Of a stretch of DNA of 64,000 nt, positions 34,663-42,327 are shown piece by piece. The stretch comes from an uncultured Eubacteriales bacterium (GTDB taxonomy: Bacteria; Bacillota; Clostridia; Christensenellales; Aristaeellaceae). Positions within the stretch are counted from its first letter, which is position 1, and every line of letters starts with the position of its first letter. Below the pieces are notes generated by a model. It saw only the letters and a list, made by a program, of their open reading frames with translations. It did no database searches and was not told the origin of the DNA. The position numbers and the translations under genes are program-made. Location: the NCBI GenBank assembly GCA_902801165.1, contig CADCHI010000003.1:29483-93482 (forward strand). Direction: 5' to 3'.

Positions 34663-34788
34663 GAAAATATCCCCCGAAAGGGGGATATTTTTTTGGCGTA
34701 CCCGGCGGGATATGCGGACACACCTGCGAGAGCAGAGGGGTTCGGCGAAGCCGCGGCGCGAAGCGACGCCATCCCGCCGGGTACGCCA
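34645..34788. repeat. Three copies of the tRNA-Arg 3' end (candidate attachment-site remnant)
   Basis: The last 18 bases of the tRNA (ATCCCGCCGGGTACGCCA, 34645-34662) recur as a perfect direct copy at 34771-34788 and as a perfect inverted copy at 34694-34711. Each direct copy is followed by a terminator hairpin. This is the pattern left when an element integrates into a tRNA 3' end and is later lost or shortened. No fourth copy was found near the right side of the restriction locus. Confidence 0.75.
34665..34694 (+). terminator. Terminator of tRNA-Arg
   Basis: AATATCCCCC, a GAAA loop and GGGGGATATT, followed by a run of T. Confidence 0.9.
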
Positions 34789-34793
34789 CCTCC

Positions 34794-34828
34794 AAAACCC
34801 CTGAAAACGCAGTGTTTTCAGGGGTTTT
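34794..34828 (+). terminator. Second terminator after the duplicated tRNA end
   Basis: AAAACCCCTGAAAAC pairs perfectly with GTTTTCAGGGGTTTT. It may be the original terminator of the tRNA, displaced by an insertion. Nothing else is seen between 34829 and 35048. Confidence 0.75.
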
Positions 34829-35048
34829 CACTGTTTTGGAGGCTGTTCTGAAGGCCTGATAAGTGTTAATTCCTTTCACATATTTCCCTCCATTTCACCC
34901 CTTTTCACATACAGATTGATGTCAAGATTGATGTCAAAAAAAGAGCCCCTCTCCCGTTGCAGGAGAGGGGGGGCGAGGTTTTGCCATTTGGCTTTTGACG
35001 AGTATGTTGATTGGATGCATGAACGAATCAAACTGAAGGAGGACAAGC

Positions 35049-35207
35049 ATGGAAAAGCGAACACGCTGGCGTTTACGAGGGAACAAAGGCGACAGATTCA
35101 ATATACCCGAAGCCCCATATAAAAAGCTTGAGAGCGATAGTACAAGGGCTGGTCAGGCAGTGATCCAGCTGGATCGAATATTCGATAGATTTCAGAGAAT
35201 GGTATGA
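35049..35207 (+). CDS. Small basic protein of 52 residues, doubtful
   Basis: An ATG seven bases after a strong GAAGGAGGACAAGC site opens a 52-residue frame beginning MEKRTRWRLRGNKGDRFNIP and ending DRIFDRFQRMV. I do not recognise it. Its 3' part overlaps the YolD-like gene on the other strand, so at most one of the two may be expressed. It lies in AT-rich DNA between the tRNA and the restriction locus. Confidence 0.35.
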   Translation: MEKRTRWRLRGNKGDRFNIPEAPYKKLESDSTRAGQAVIQLDRIFDRFQRMV

Positions 35208-35433
35208 CAAGGGTGTCGGTTCCACATTGAATCGCGATATGCTGCGCATGTTGATCGACCTTCAATACAATTCCGGTGATGGTTTTGTACTGTCCTTTTA
35301 CTTGATAGGCGCCATTCTCCTCGTCTGTGCATACAACGAAATACTCGATCGATATGTAGACCGTGTTTATCCTTGCCAGATTGGCGTTTGCTACGAGACG
35401 GTGTAGATCGAAGAGCTTTTGATCAGACTCCAT
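35098..35433 (-). CDS. YolD-like family protein
   Basis: The 111-residue product contains the YolD-like core: YKTITGIVLKVDQHAQHIAI followed by VIPFSEIYRIFDP. YolD proteins are small, found in Firmicutes, and often stand next to a Y-family DNA polymerase (UvrX) on phages and plasmids. No polymerase gene remains here. A short in-frame stretch upstream on the same strand (about 35435-35525, encoding GWVLHLKEMAKSLNMGWMRK) may be the end of a lost neighbour. It is probably a relic of a mobile element. Confidence 0.65.
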   Translation of the reverse strand: MESDQKLFDLHRLVANANLARINTVYISIEYFVVCTDEENGAYQVKGQYKTITGIVLKVDQHAQHIAIQCGTDTLVIPFSEIYRIFDPAGSLPDQPLYYRSQAFYMGLRVY

Positions 35434-35675
35434 TCTTCTTTCGCATCCAGCCCATGTTTAGAGACTTAGCCATCTCCTTCAGATGCAGCACCCATCCCTT
35501 TGGTTTATATCGCTCTAATTCTTACGTAAAGTGTTATGCGTAGGCTATATAAACATATCATTTGTTCTAATCAACAAAGAAAATGCGGTCTGAAGTCAAT
35601 TTCACCTTTTAACAACTGGTGTTCGTTATTGGAACCGCTTAACTGACCCATAAGAGTGTAATATGGCTGTAGGGA
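35434..35675. other. AT-rich intergenic stretch
   Basis: About 240 bases of clearly lower GC content than the neighbours. Apart from the possible coding remnant noted for the YolD-like gene I see no gene, RNA or repeat here. Confidence 0.5.
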
Positions 35676-35705
35676 TAGACAATTTGCCATTGTCAATGAT
35701 ATAAT
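35676..35705 (+). promoter_or_regulatory. Promoter of the Type I restriction locus
   Basis: TAGACA (35676-35681) and TATAAT (35700-35705), 18-base spacer, 42 bases before the first hsdM. Confidence 0.5.
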
Positions 35706-35746
35706 ATGACATAATATACTGTTTTTGTATATGGATGTGACGTATT

Positions 35747-37291
35747 ATGGAAAACAAGGCAAGCCATCAGAAGAATAATTCGACTTTGGTAGTCAATGCT
35801 GCAACGGAAACCTCCGCCAATCAGCTCTATAACCACCTTTACGAGGCCTGCAACATCCTGCGCGGGCCGATCAATCAGGATGATTACAAGTCCTATGTCA
35901 TCCCGATCTTATTCTTCAAGCGCATTTCGGATGTCTATGACGAGGAGACCGCCGAGGCGGAGGAGCGGTATGGTGAGGATGTGGCCTTCTACACCGAAGA
36001 AGAATTGCATGCCTTTTCCATTCCCGCCGGTGCACATTGGGAGGATGTTCGAAAAACCAACGAGGATATGGGAGCTGCCATCGTGAGCGCCATGATGGCG
36101 ATTGAGCAGGCCAACCCGGACACACTGGCCGGCCTGTTCTCCTCCTTCGACGATGCCAACTGGACGGACAAGACCAAGCTGACGGACGAACGCCTGAAGA
36201 ACCTGATCGAGCACATGTCTGCCATTCGCGTCGGGAACAGGGACTATTCCGCCGATGTCATGGGCGACGCCTACGAATTTCTGATCAAGAAGTTTGCCGA
36301 CATGAGCAAGAAGAATGCCGGCGAATTCTATACGCCGCGCTCCATCGTCAAGCTGATGGTGCGGCTGCTTCAGCCGAAATCGGGCGAATCGGTCTATGAT
36401 CCGGCCTGCGGCACGGGCGGCATGCTGATCGAGGCCATCCGGAATATGGAGGATCAGCGGGCCTCCTATGGCAAGATCTACGGCCAGGAGAAGAACCTGT
36501 CCACCTCGGCCATCGCCCGCATGAACCTGTTCCTGCACGGCGCGCGGGAGTTCAAAATCATTCGGGAGGACACGCTGCAAAAGCCCCAGTTCATTCAGAA
36601 CGGCGCGTTGCAGCGCTTCGACTGCGTGCTGGCCAATCCGCCCTTCGGCCTGGACAAATGGGGCGCGGAGTACTTCGCCAACGACCAGTGGGGCCGCAAC
36701 ATCTGGGGCTGTCCCTCGGACAGCAATGCAGACTATGCCTGGCTGCAGCACATGGTCTGCTCCATGAATCCCAAGGACGGGCGCTGTGCGGTGGTCATGC
36801 CCCAGGGGGTGCTGTTCCATGGCGGGGCCGAGGGCAAGATGCGCCAGAAGCTGATCGAGTCGGATATCCTGGAGTGTGTCATCACGCTGGTGGGCAACCT
36901 GTTCTACGGCGCGGGCGTTTCGGCCTGCATACTGTTCATGAACAACAACAAGCCCGCCGCCCATCGGGGGAAGGTGTGCATGATCGACGCCACCGGCATC
37001 TACACCGCCCAGCGGGCCAAGAACGTCATGACCGAGGCGGACACGGACGCGGTCTACAGGCTGTGGGAGGGCTACGAGAGCGTCATCGACCGCTGCGCCG
37101 TGGTGGACCTTTCGACCATCGCGGCGAAGGACTACACCCTGTCGGTCAATCAGTACATCGAAAAGACGCCCGCGCCGCCCATCGATCCCGCGAAGGTGCG
37201 CTGGGAATTCATGCAGGCGCTGGAGGACGTAAAGACCGCCGAGGCGCGGCTTGTAGAACTGTTGCAGGATGGAGGCTGGCTCGATGAATAA
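35747..37291 (+). CDS. hsdM: Type I restriction-modification system methyltransferase subunit (first copy)
   Basis: HsdM transfers a methyl group from SAM to adenine in the recognition site. The N-terminal HsdM helical domain covers about residues 20-160. SAM-binding motif I is DPACGTGGM at residues 218-226, and catalytic motif IV is NPPF at 297-300. The protein is 514 residues long. Its end overlaps the next gene by eight bases. The next gene encodes a second, related but distinct HsdM, which is unusual. The ribosome site is weak. A paralogous pair could form a mixed M dimer with one HsdS. Confidence 0.95.
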   Translation: MENKASHQKNNSTLVVNAATETSANQLYNHLYEACNILRGPINQDDYKSYVIPILFFKRISDVYDEETAEAEERYGEDVAFYTEEELHAFSIPAGAHWEDVRKTNEDMGAAIVSAMMAIEQANPDTLAGLFSSFDDANWTDKTKLTDERLKNLIEHMSAIRVGNRDYSADVMGDAYEFLIKKFADMSKKNAGEFYTPRSIVKLMVRLLQPKSGESVYDPACGTGGMLIEAIRNMEDQRASYGKIYGQEKNLSTSAIARMNLFLHGAREFKIIREDTLQKPQFIQNGALQRFDCVLANPPFGLDKWGAEYFANDQWGRNIWGCPSDSNADYAWLQHMVCSMNPKDGRCAVVMPQGVLFHGGAEGKMRQKLIESDILECVITLVGNLFYGAGVSACILFMNNNKPAAHRGKVCMIDATGIYTAQRAKNVMTEADTDAVYRLWEGYESVIDRCAVVDLSTIAAKDYTLSVNQYIEKTPAPPIDPAKVRWEFMQALEDVKTAEARLVELLQDGGWLDE

Positions 37292-38804
37292 CCGCATCAC
37301 GCTGGAGGAACTGGAGTCCTATCTGTGGCAGTCCGCCGTGCTTCTGCGCACGAATATCGACGCCGGCTCCTATAAACAATACATCTTCCCGCTGATGTTC
37401 TTCAAGCGCATCTGCGACGTCTACGACGAAGAGACTCAAGCTGCCGTGGAAAAGTACGGCGACGATGTGGAATTCTACCCCGAGGAAGAGCTGCACACGT
37501 TCATCGTTCCCAGGGGGCATCACTGGCGGGACGTGCGCCAAGTGACCGAGGACGTGGGCCAGGCCATCGTGGCGGCGTTCCGGGCCATCGAGAAGGAAAA
37601 CGGCGAGCTGCTCACCGGCATATTCGGCGACGGCGCCTGGACCAACAAGAACCGCCTGCCGGACCGGCTGCTGAAGGACCTGCTGGAGCACTTCTCCTCC
37701 CGCACACTGTCCCTTGAAAACTGCCCCGAGGACGAGCTCGGCCAGGGCTATGAGTACCTGATCAAGAAGTTTGCCGACGACAGCGGCCACACCGCCCAGG
37801 AATTCTACACCAACCGCACCGTGGTGCACCTGATGACGGAGATCCTCCAGCCCCAGTCCGGGGAATCCATCTACGACCCCACCTGCGGCAGCGCCGGCAT
37901 GCTCATCAGTTGCATCGCCCACCTGAAGGCGCGCGGGCAGGAGTGGCGCAACGTCCATGTCTACGGCCAGGAGATCAACGCCCTGACCTCGGCTATCGGT
38001 CGGATGAACCTGTTCCTGCACGGCGTGGAGGATTTCCACATCGTCAACGACGACACCCTGAAAAACCCCGCCTTCATCAAGAATGGCCAGCTGATGCAAT
38101 TCGACCTGACCCTGGCCAATCCGCCCTACTCCATCAAGCAGTGGGACCGGGCGGCGTTCGAGGGCGATAAGTACGGTCGGAACTTCCTTGGCACGCCGCC
38201 CCAGGGCCGTGCGGATTATGCCTTCTTTCAGCATATCCTCAAGAGCATGAAGCCGGACACCGGGCGCTGTGCGATACTGTTTCCGCACGGGGTGCTGTTC
38301 CGGAACGAGGAAGCATCGATGCGGGAGAAGCTGATCAAGAGCGATCTGGTGGATTGCGTCATCGGCCTCGGCCCGAACCTGTTCTTCAACGCGCCGATGG
38401 AGGCCTGCATCGTCATCTGCCGGATGCCGGGAAGCAAACCGGCAGCTCACAAGGGAAAGATTCTGCTGATCAACGCCGTGAACGAGGTCACCCGCAAGAA
38501 CGCCCAGAGCTACCTGGAAGATCACCACATCCGCAGGATTGCCGATGCCTATAATGACTATGCGGATATCGAGGGCTTTGCCCGCGTGATCACCATTGGA
38601 GATACGGAGAGATACGATTACTCCCTCAGCATTCCGCTGTATATCAGCGCACCGGTGGACGAAAACCCGGAGGAGCTGAAAAGCCTGGACCAATGCCACG
38701 CGGATTGGCTGGCCAGCAGCTATGAGATGCACGAGGAATACGATGAATTGCTGTCCATGCTTGGGATGGGAGGTGAGACGGATGCCGAAAGTGAAGCTGA
38801 ATGA
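37284..38804 (+). CDS. hsdM: Type I restriction-modification system methyltransferase subunit (second copy)
   Basis: The start at 37284, inside the end of the first hsdM (ATGAATAA overlap), follows GGATGGAGG. The 506-residue product has motif I as DPTCGSAGM (residues 198-206) and motif IV as NPPY (279-282). It is colinear with the first copy over its whole length (for example YEYLIKKFADDSGHTAQEFYT against YEFLIKKFADMSKKNAGEFYT) but clearly diverged, so it is an old paralogue and not a recent duplication. Both active sites look intact. It overlaps hsdS by 23 bases. Confidence 0.95.
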   Translation: MNNRITLEELESYLWQSAVLLRTNIDAGSYKQYIFPLMFFKRICDVYDEETQAAVEKYGDDVEFYPEEELHTFIVPRGHHWRDVRQVTEDVGQAIVAAFRAIEKENGELLTGIFGDGAWTNKNRLPDRLLKDLLEHFSSRTLSLENCPEDELGQGYEYLIKKFADDSGHTAQEFYTNRTVVHLMTEILQPQSGESIYDPTCGSAGMLISCIAHLKARGQEWRNVHVYGQEINALTSAIGRMNLFLHGVEDFHIVNDDTLKNPAFIKNGQLMQFDLTLANPPYSIKQWDRAAFEGDKYGRNFLGTPPQGRADYAFFQHILKSMKPDTGRCAILFPHGVLFRNEEASMREKLIKSDLVDCVIGLGPNLFFNAPMEACIVICRMPGSKPAAHKGKILLINAVNEVTRKNAQSYLEDHHIRRIADAYNDYADIEGFARVITIGDTERYDYSLSIPLYISAPVDENPEELKSLDQCHADWLASSYEMHEEYDELLSMLGMGGETDAESEAE

Positions 38805-39903
38805 CGTGGCTGTCGAGTGCAAGGAGACCATCAAGGGCGAGGCCAGCTTGCCGGTCGTGGGTCTGGAGCACCTGATCCCCGGCGAGGTTTGCCTGACCCA
38901 GTGGAGCGATGATTCCGACAACACCTTCACCAAGCGATTCCGCAAGGGACAGGTGCTGTTTAGCCGCCGTCGCGCCTATTTGAAAAAGGCCGCCGTCGCA
39001 CCTTTTGACGGCATCTGCTCCGGCGATATCACGGTCATCGCTGCCAGGCCGGAAGTATTGGAGCCGGAACTGCTGCCCTTCATCATCCAGAACGATGCGC
39101 TGTTCGACTATGCCGTCGGGCACTCTGCCGGCTCTCTCTCGCCGCGCGTGAAGTGGGAACACCTGAAGAACTATGAATTCGAACTGCCCGATAAATCAAA
39201 ACAGAGTAGACTTGCCCGTCTGCTATGGGCGGTGGAAGACGCCAGAAAAGCCTATCAAACGCTGATCCAGAGGTCAGAGGAGCTCGTGAAATCGCAATTT
39301 ATCGAGCGAATAGGTAAAGGTTCCTACAAAACCGTTCCTGCCGGGACTGTTATGTACAACATGAGAAATGGTGTATCCCCATCAAAAAACGGAACATACC
39401 GGGAAAAAGTATTAACTCTCTCAGCGGTAACACAAGGTGAATTTGATGCAAGTGCCTGGAAGGACGGCTCTTTCGATGATTGTCCGCCGCCAGAAAAGAG
39501 GATTACGTCTACAGATTTTTATATGTGCCGTGGGAATGGGAATAAAACACTTGTTGGACGTGGTGTTATCGCACCAGAAGATAGGCCTGATTTGGTTTTC
39601 CCTGATACAGTTATTGCTGCAACAATCGATACTGACAGGATTATGATACCGTTCTTGTTTTACGCATGGCAACAAGACACTGTTAGAAGGCAGATCGAGA
39701 TAGCAGCTCGCACTACGAACGGGACATATAAGATTAACCAAGCTATTATATCCGGTATTAATTTGATATTGCCGCCTGTTGAAGCTCAAAAGGACTTTAT
39801 TGCCTTCGCCTCTCAGCTCGACAAATCAAAACATTCGGCACAAAAAGCCCTGGAGGATCTGCAAGCGACGCAGAAGGCGTTGATTCGGAAGTACCTTGGC
39901 TGA
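38782..39903 (+). CDS. hsdS: Type I restriction-modification specificity subunit
   Basis: HsdS selects the bipartite DNA target. The start at 38782 follows GGGAGGTGAG and lies inside the end of the second hsdM. Two target recognition domains are seen (about residues 10-140 and 180-335), each followed by a helical spacer: SKQSRLARLLWAVEDARKAY and the C-terminal LDKSKHSAQKALEDLQATQK. The first domain is short. The second domain is flanked by TCGCAATTTAT (39292-39302) and an 18-base sequence at 39814-39831, and both recur in the silent copy downstream. Its second half is richer in AT than its first. Confidence 0.93.
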   Translation: MPKVKLNDVAVECKETIKGEASLPVVGLEHLIPGEVCLTQWSDDSDNTFTKRFRKGQVLFSRRRAYLKKAAVAPFDGICSGDITVIAARPEVLEPELLPFIIQNDALFDYAVGHSAGSLSPRVKWEHLKNYEFELPDKSKQSRLARLLWAVEDARKAYQTLIQRSEELVKSQFIERIGKGSYKTVPAGTVMYNMRNGVSPSKNGTYREKVLTLSAVTQGEFDASAWKDGSFDDCPPPEKRITSTDFYMCRGNGNKTLVGRGVIAPEDRPDLVFPDTVIAATIDTDRIMIPFLFYAWQQDTVRRQIEIAARTTNGTYKINQAIISGINLILPPVEAQKDFIAFASQLDKSKHSAQKALEDLQATQKALIRKYLG

Positions 39904-39909
39904 TATCCG

Positions 39910-39938
39910 TTGTAAAGCGGGGAATCCTGTGGTATAAT
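39910..39938 (+). promoter_or_regulatory. Promoter of the small gene pair
   Basis: TTGTAA (39910-39915) and TATAAT (39933-39938) with 17 bases between. Confidence 0.75.
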
Positions 39939-39985
39939 AGGGACAAGCCAAGCTCATGGAATCCGATGTGAAGGAGGCGATCCCC

Positions 39986-40264
39986 ATGCTGTACCCGTTT
40001 ATGACGCTCGAAGACGGAACGGAAATCGTTCATTCTGAAAGTATGCAGGACAGCGGGCGCGAAAAGGTGAAGGTGTGCATCGAAAAGCCGGTGGACTGGG
40101 GTTTCAAGTCTGCAACCTGCTGGCTGCCGGATTATCAGTGGGAGAAGGTGGAGGGCTTTACGCCGGAGGAAATCGACGATCTGCAAGCGCTGGTTCAAAG
40201 CCTGGCGCATGTGATCATCGAACTGGCGCGGGACGGAGGATTTGAGCATGCCACAGCTATTTAG
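39986..40264 (+). CDS. Small protein of unknown function paired with a DUF4160 protein
   Basis: The start at 39986 follows GAAGGAGGCGATC and gives 92 residues. It begins MLYPFMTLEDGTEIVHSES and has a stretch DWGFKSATCWLPDYQWEKVEGFT, then helices ending in VIIELARDGGFEHA. Proteins of this look often precede a DUF4160 gene in Firmicutes. The stop overlaps the next start by 17 bases, and both genes have their own promoter, the arrangement of toxin-antitoxin modules. That role is an inference. Confidence 0.7.
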   Translation: MLYPFMTLEDGTEIVHSESMQDSGREKVKVCIEKPVDWGFKSATCWLPDYQWEKVEGFTPEEIDDLQALVQSLAHVIIELARDGGFEHATAI

Positions 40265-40526
40265 AGTCGGCAGCTATGTGGTCTATTTTTGGATCAACGA
40301 AAGCCATCCGTTGGAGCCCGTCCATGTGCACATCGCAGAGGTTCGTCCATCCCCCAATGCGACAAAACTGTGGATCACACGCGCGGGGAAATGCCTCCTG
40401 GCCAACAACAATTCCCACATTCCGGAGCGTGCGCTGCGCATTCTTATCGCCATCATAGAGGCGCGCAGGGAGGACATCCTCTCAAAATGGCTTGAAACCT
40501 TTGGAGAAGCTCGCTTCTATTGCTGA
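40248..40526 (+). CDS. DUF4160 family protein
   Basis: The start at 40248 follows GGAGGATTTGAGC. The 92-residue product has the DUF4160 pattern: an opening MPQLFRVGSYVVYFWINE, the EPVHVHI motif near residue 30 and a C-terminal helix (ALRILIAIIEARREDILSKW). DUF4160 proteins are widely found beside another small gene and are suspected toxin-antitoxin parts, but no activity is established. Here the pair sits inside the Type I locus between hsdS and the recombinase. Confidence 0.85.
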   Translation: MPQLFRVGSYVVYFWINESHPLEPVHVHIAEVRPSPNATKLWITRAGKCLLANNNSHIPERALRILIAIIEARREDILSKWLETFGEARFYC

Positions 40527-40542
40527 GCAGAAGGACAATCAT

Positions 40543-40582
40543 CGCCCGGGACCAGCCTAAGGGCCGGTTCCGGGCTTTGTGT
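40543..40582 (+). terminator. Terminator of the small gene pair
   Basis: GCCCGGGACC pairs with GGTTCCGGGC around a GC-rich loop, followed by TTTGTGTT. Confidence 0.65.
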
Positions 40583-40652
40583 TACCTTTATATCCTTGAT
40601 TCCCCCGGAAAAGTGAACTATCCTTTAGACATCATTTTGGGGAGGGATTCTC

Positions 40653-41636
40653 ATGAGAAACGAACTGATTGCGCGCATTGAAACGGCCATGGCGGCGACG
40701 CTGTCTTCGGAACAGCTCGCCGCCTTGCACTGTGTTTTGGTCAGGGAGACTGTAGAGCTCGATAAATCCAAAATTAGTCATGACGATCAACCGGTGACAA
40801 AGGATTTTCTTGCCGCGTTCCTTTCTGCCAAGAGGGTGGAGGGCTGCTCGGACAAGACCATTCACTATTATAAAATCACCCTGGAAAAGATGATCGCTGC
40901 CCTGGACAAGCCCGTGCAAGCCACCACCACCGACGATATGCGTCGCTATCTGGACGATTATCAGCACAGCGGCCGGGCGGGCAAGTCCACCATCGACAAT
41001 ATGCGGCGCATCTTCTCGTCCTTTTTCGCCTGGCTGGAGGACGAGGATTACATCGTCAAGAGCCCCATGCGCCGCATCCACAAGGTCAAGACCGTCAAAA
41101 CGGTGAAGACCACATATTCCGATGAAGCTTTGGAGATGATGCGCGACGGCTGCGAGACCCTGCGTGACCTGGCCATCGTCGATCTGCTGGCCTCCACCGG
41201 CATGCGCGTGGGGGAATTGGTGCACCTGAACCGGGCTGACATCGACTTCGACAACCGGGAGTGCATCGTGTTCGGCAAGGGCGGCAAGGAGCGCAAGGCC
41301 TATTTCGACGCCCGTACCAAGATTCACCTGCGCCGCTACCTGGACGAGCGCGACGATGAAAACCCGGCGCTGTTCGTCACCCTCCAGCAGCCCCATGCCC
41401 GCCTCAAGATCAGCGGTGTGGAGATCCGCCTCCGCCAGCTGGGCCGCCGCTTGGAAATCCCCCGCGTCCATCCCCACAAATTCCGCCGTACCCTCGCCAC
41501 CGTCGCCATCGACAAGGGCATGCCCGTGGAGCAGGTGCAGCAGCTCCTCGGCCATTCCAAGATTGATACCACGATGCACTATGCCATGGTGAATCAGGCA
41601 AATGTGAAGGAATCGCATCGGCGGTTCATCTGTTAA
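40653..41636 (+). CDS. Tyrosine recombinase/integrase, XerD-like
   Basis: The 327-residue enzyme has an N-terminal SAM-like domain (about residues 50-140, with KTIHYYKITLEKMIAAL) and a catalytic domain with the expected residues: Arg in STGMRVGELVHL, HKFRRT (His-x-x-Arg), and LGHSKIDTTMHYAM with the second His and the nucleophilic Tyr. GGGGAGGGA precedes the start. Genes of this kind are common within Type I loci and often shuffle hsdS segments. Here it lies between the active hsdS and a silent hsdS half, which fits that role; general integrase activity is the alternative. Confidence 0.93.
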   Translation: MRNELIARIETAMAATLSSEQLAALHCVLVRETVELDKSKISHDDQPVTKDFLAAFLSAKRVEGCSDKTIHYYKITLEKMIAALDKPVQATTTDDMRRYLDDYQHSGRAGKSTIDNMRRIFSSFFAWLEDEDYIVKSPMRRIHKVKTVKTVKTTYSDEALEMMRDGCETLRDLAIVDLLASTGMRVGELVHLNRADIDFDNRECIVFGKGGKERKAYFDARTKIHLRRYLDERDDENPALFVTLQQPHARLKISGVEIRLRQLGRRLEIPRVHPHKFRRTLATVAIDKGMPVEQVQQLLGHSKIDTTMHYAMVNQANVKESHRRFIC

Positions 41637-41679
41637 CTGAATCTAAATACTGTCAAACATAGTTAGACAAGACAAACTT

Positions 41680-42285
41680 TCGCAATTTATAGAGATGTTC
41701 AGGAGGGAAAACAGTGGCAAACAGGATTGGCCCACGCTAAAGATCGGTGAAGTGTACAACGTCAAATCCAGTAAACGAATCTATGCGAAAGAATTGGTTC
41801 CTGCCGGGATACCCTTTCTAAAGGTTGCTGACATCCTTGATAGAATAGCCACTGGTACAAGTACGCCGACAGCTTATATTTCTCAAGAGAAGTACCGTGA
41901 ATTGAAAGAAATGGGGCTTGTTCCAGAAACAGGTGATATCCTCGTTACTTCTCGCGGGACAATAGGAAAATGTTATATCATAACGTCAAAAGATGAATTC
42001 TATTTTCAGGATGGAATGATAAGCTGGCTTCATCCAAAACCAGGATGTCAATTACTGCCAGAGTTTATTGCGGCACTATTTGAGGAAGAGGAATTCCTGA
42101 AAGCTCTTGATGAAGCAACAAACAAGACGACCGTAACGTATATATCCCTTGATAAACTTGGCGGGCTTTCGGTTATATGTCCACCAGAAAGAATGCAACA
42201 TGGGTATTTGGATTTCGTCCATCAGCTCGACAAATCAAAATTTGTCGCTCAAAAAGCGACCCAGCTATTGCAATGTATGTTATAA
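41680..42285 (+). pseudogene. Silent partial hsdS (one target recognition domain cassette)
   Basis: An open frame covers one target recognition domain (GKQDWPTLKIGEVYNVKSSKR to NKTTVTYISLDKLGGLSV) and the following LDKSK spacer, then stops early. There is no first domain, and a stop codon lies upstream at about 41645; the ATG at 41695 has no fitting ribosome site. The segment starts with TCGCAATTTAT (41680-41690), as in the middle of the active hsdS, and ends with CAGCTCGACAAATCAAAA (42223-42240), identical to 39814-39831. It reads as a spare second-domain cassette in the same orientation as hsdS. Confidence 0.8.
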
Positions 42286-42286
42286 T
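42278..42286 (+). promoter_or_regulatory. Extended -10 promoter candidate for hsdR
   Basis: TGTTATAAT (TG-n-TATAAT) at the end of the silent cassette, 42 bases before hsdR. No clear -35 box. Confidence 0.45.
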
Positions 42287-42327
42287 GGGATTATGAAAAT
42301 AACCAAAATCCGGAAGGGGACGACGAT

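Noticed and set aside
34437-34772. A 111-codon minus-strand frame across the tRNA
   Set aside because: It is antisense to tRNA-Arg; peptides such as GGIRTHGLQSRSLTRYP are typical of false genes opposite tRNAs.
40756-40774. A GAGCTCGATAAATCCAAAA stretch in the recombinase gene resembling the hsdS repeat
   Set aside because: The match to the 18-base hsdS repeat is imperfect and lies in normal coding sequence (ELDKSK), so it is probably chance or codon similarity.
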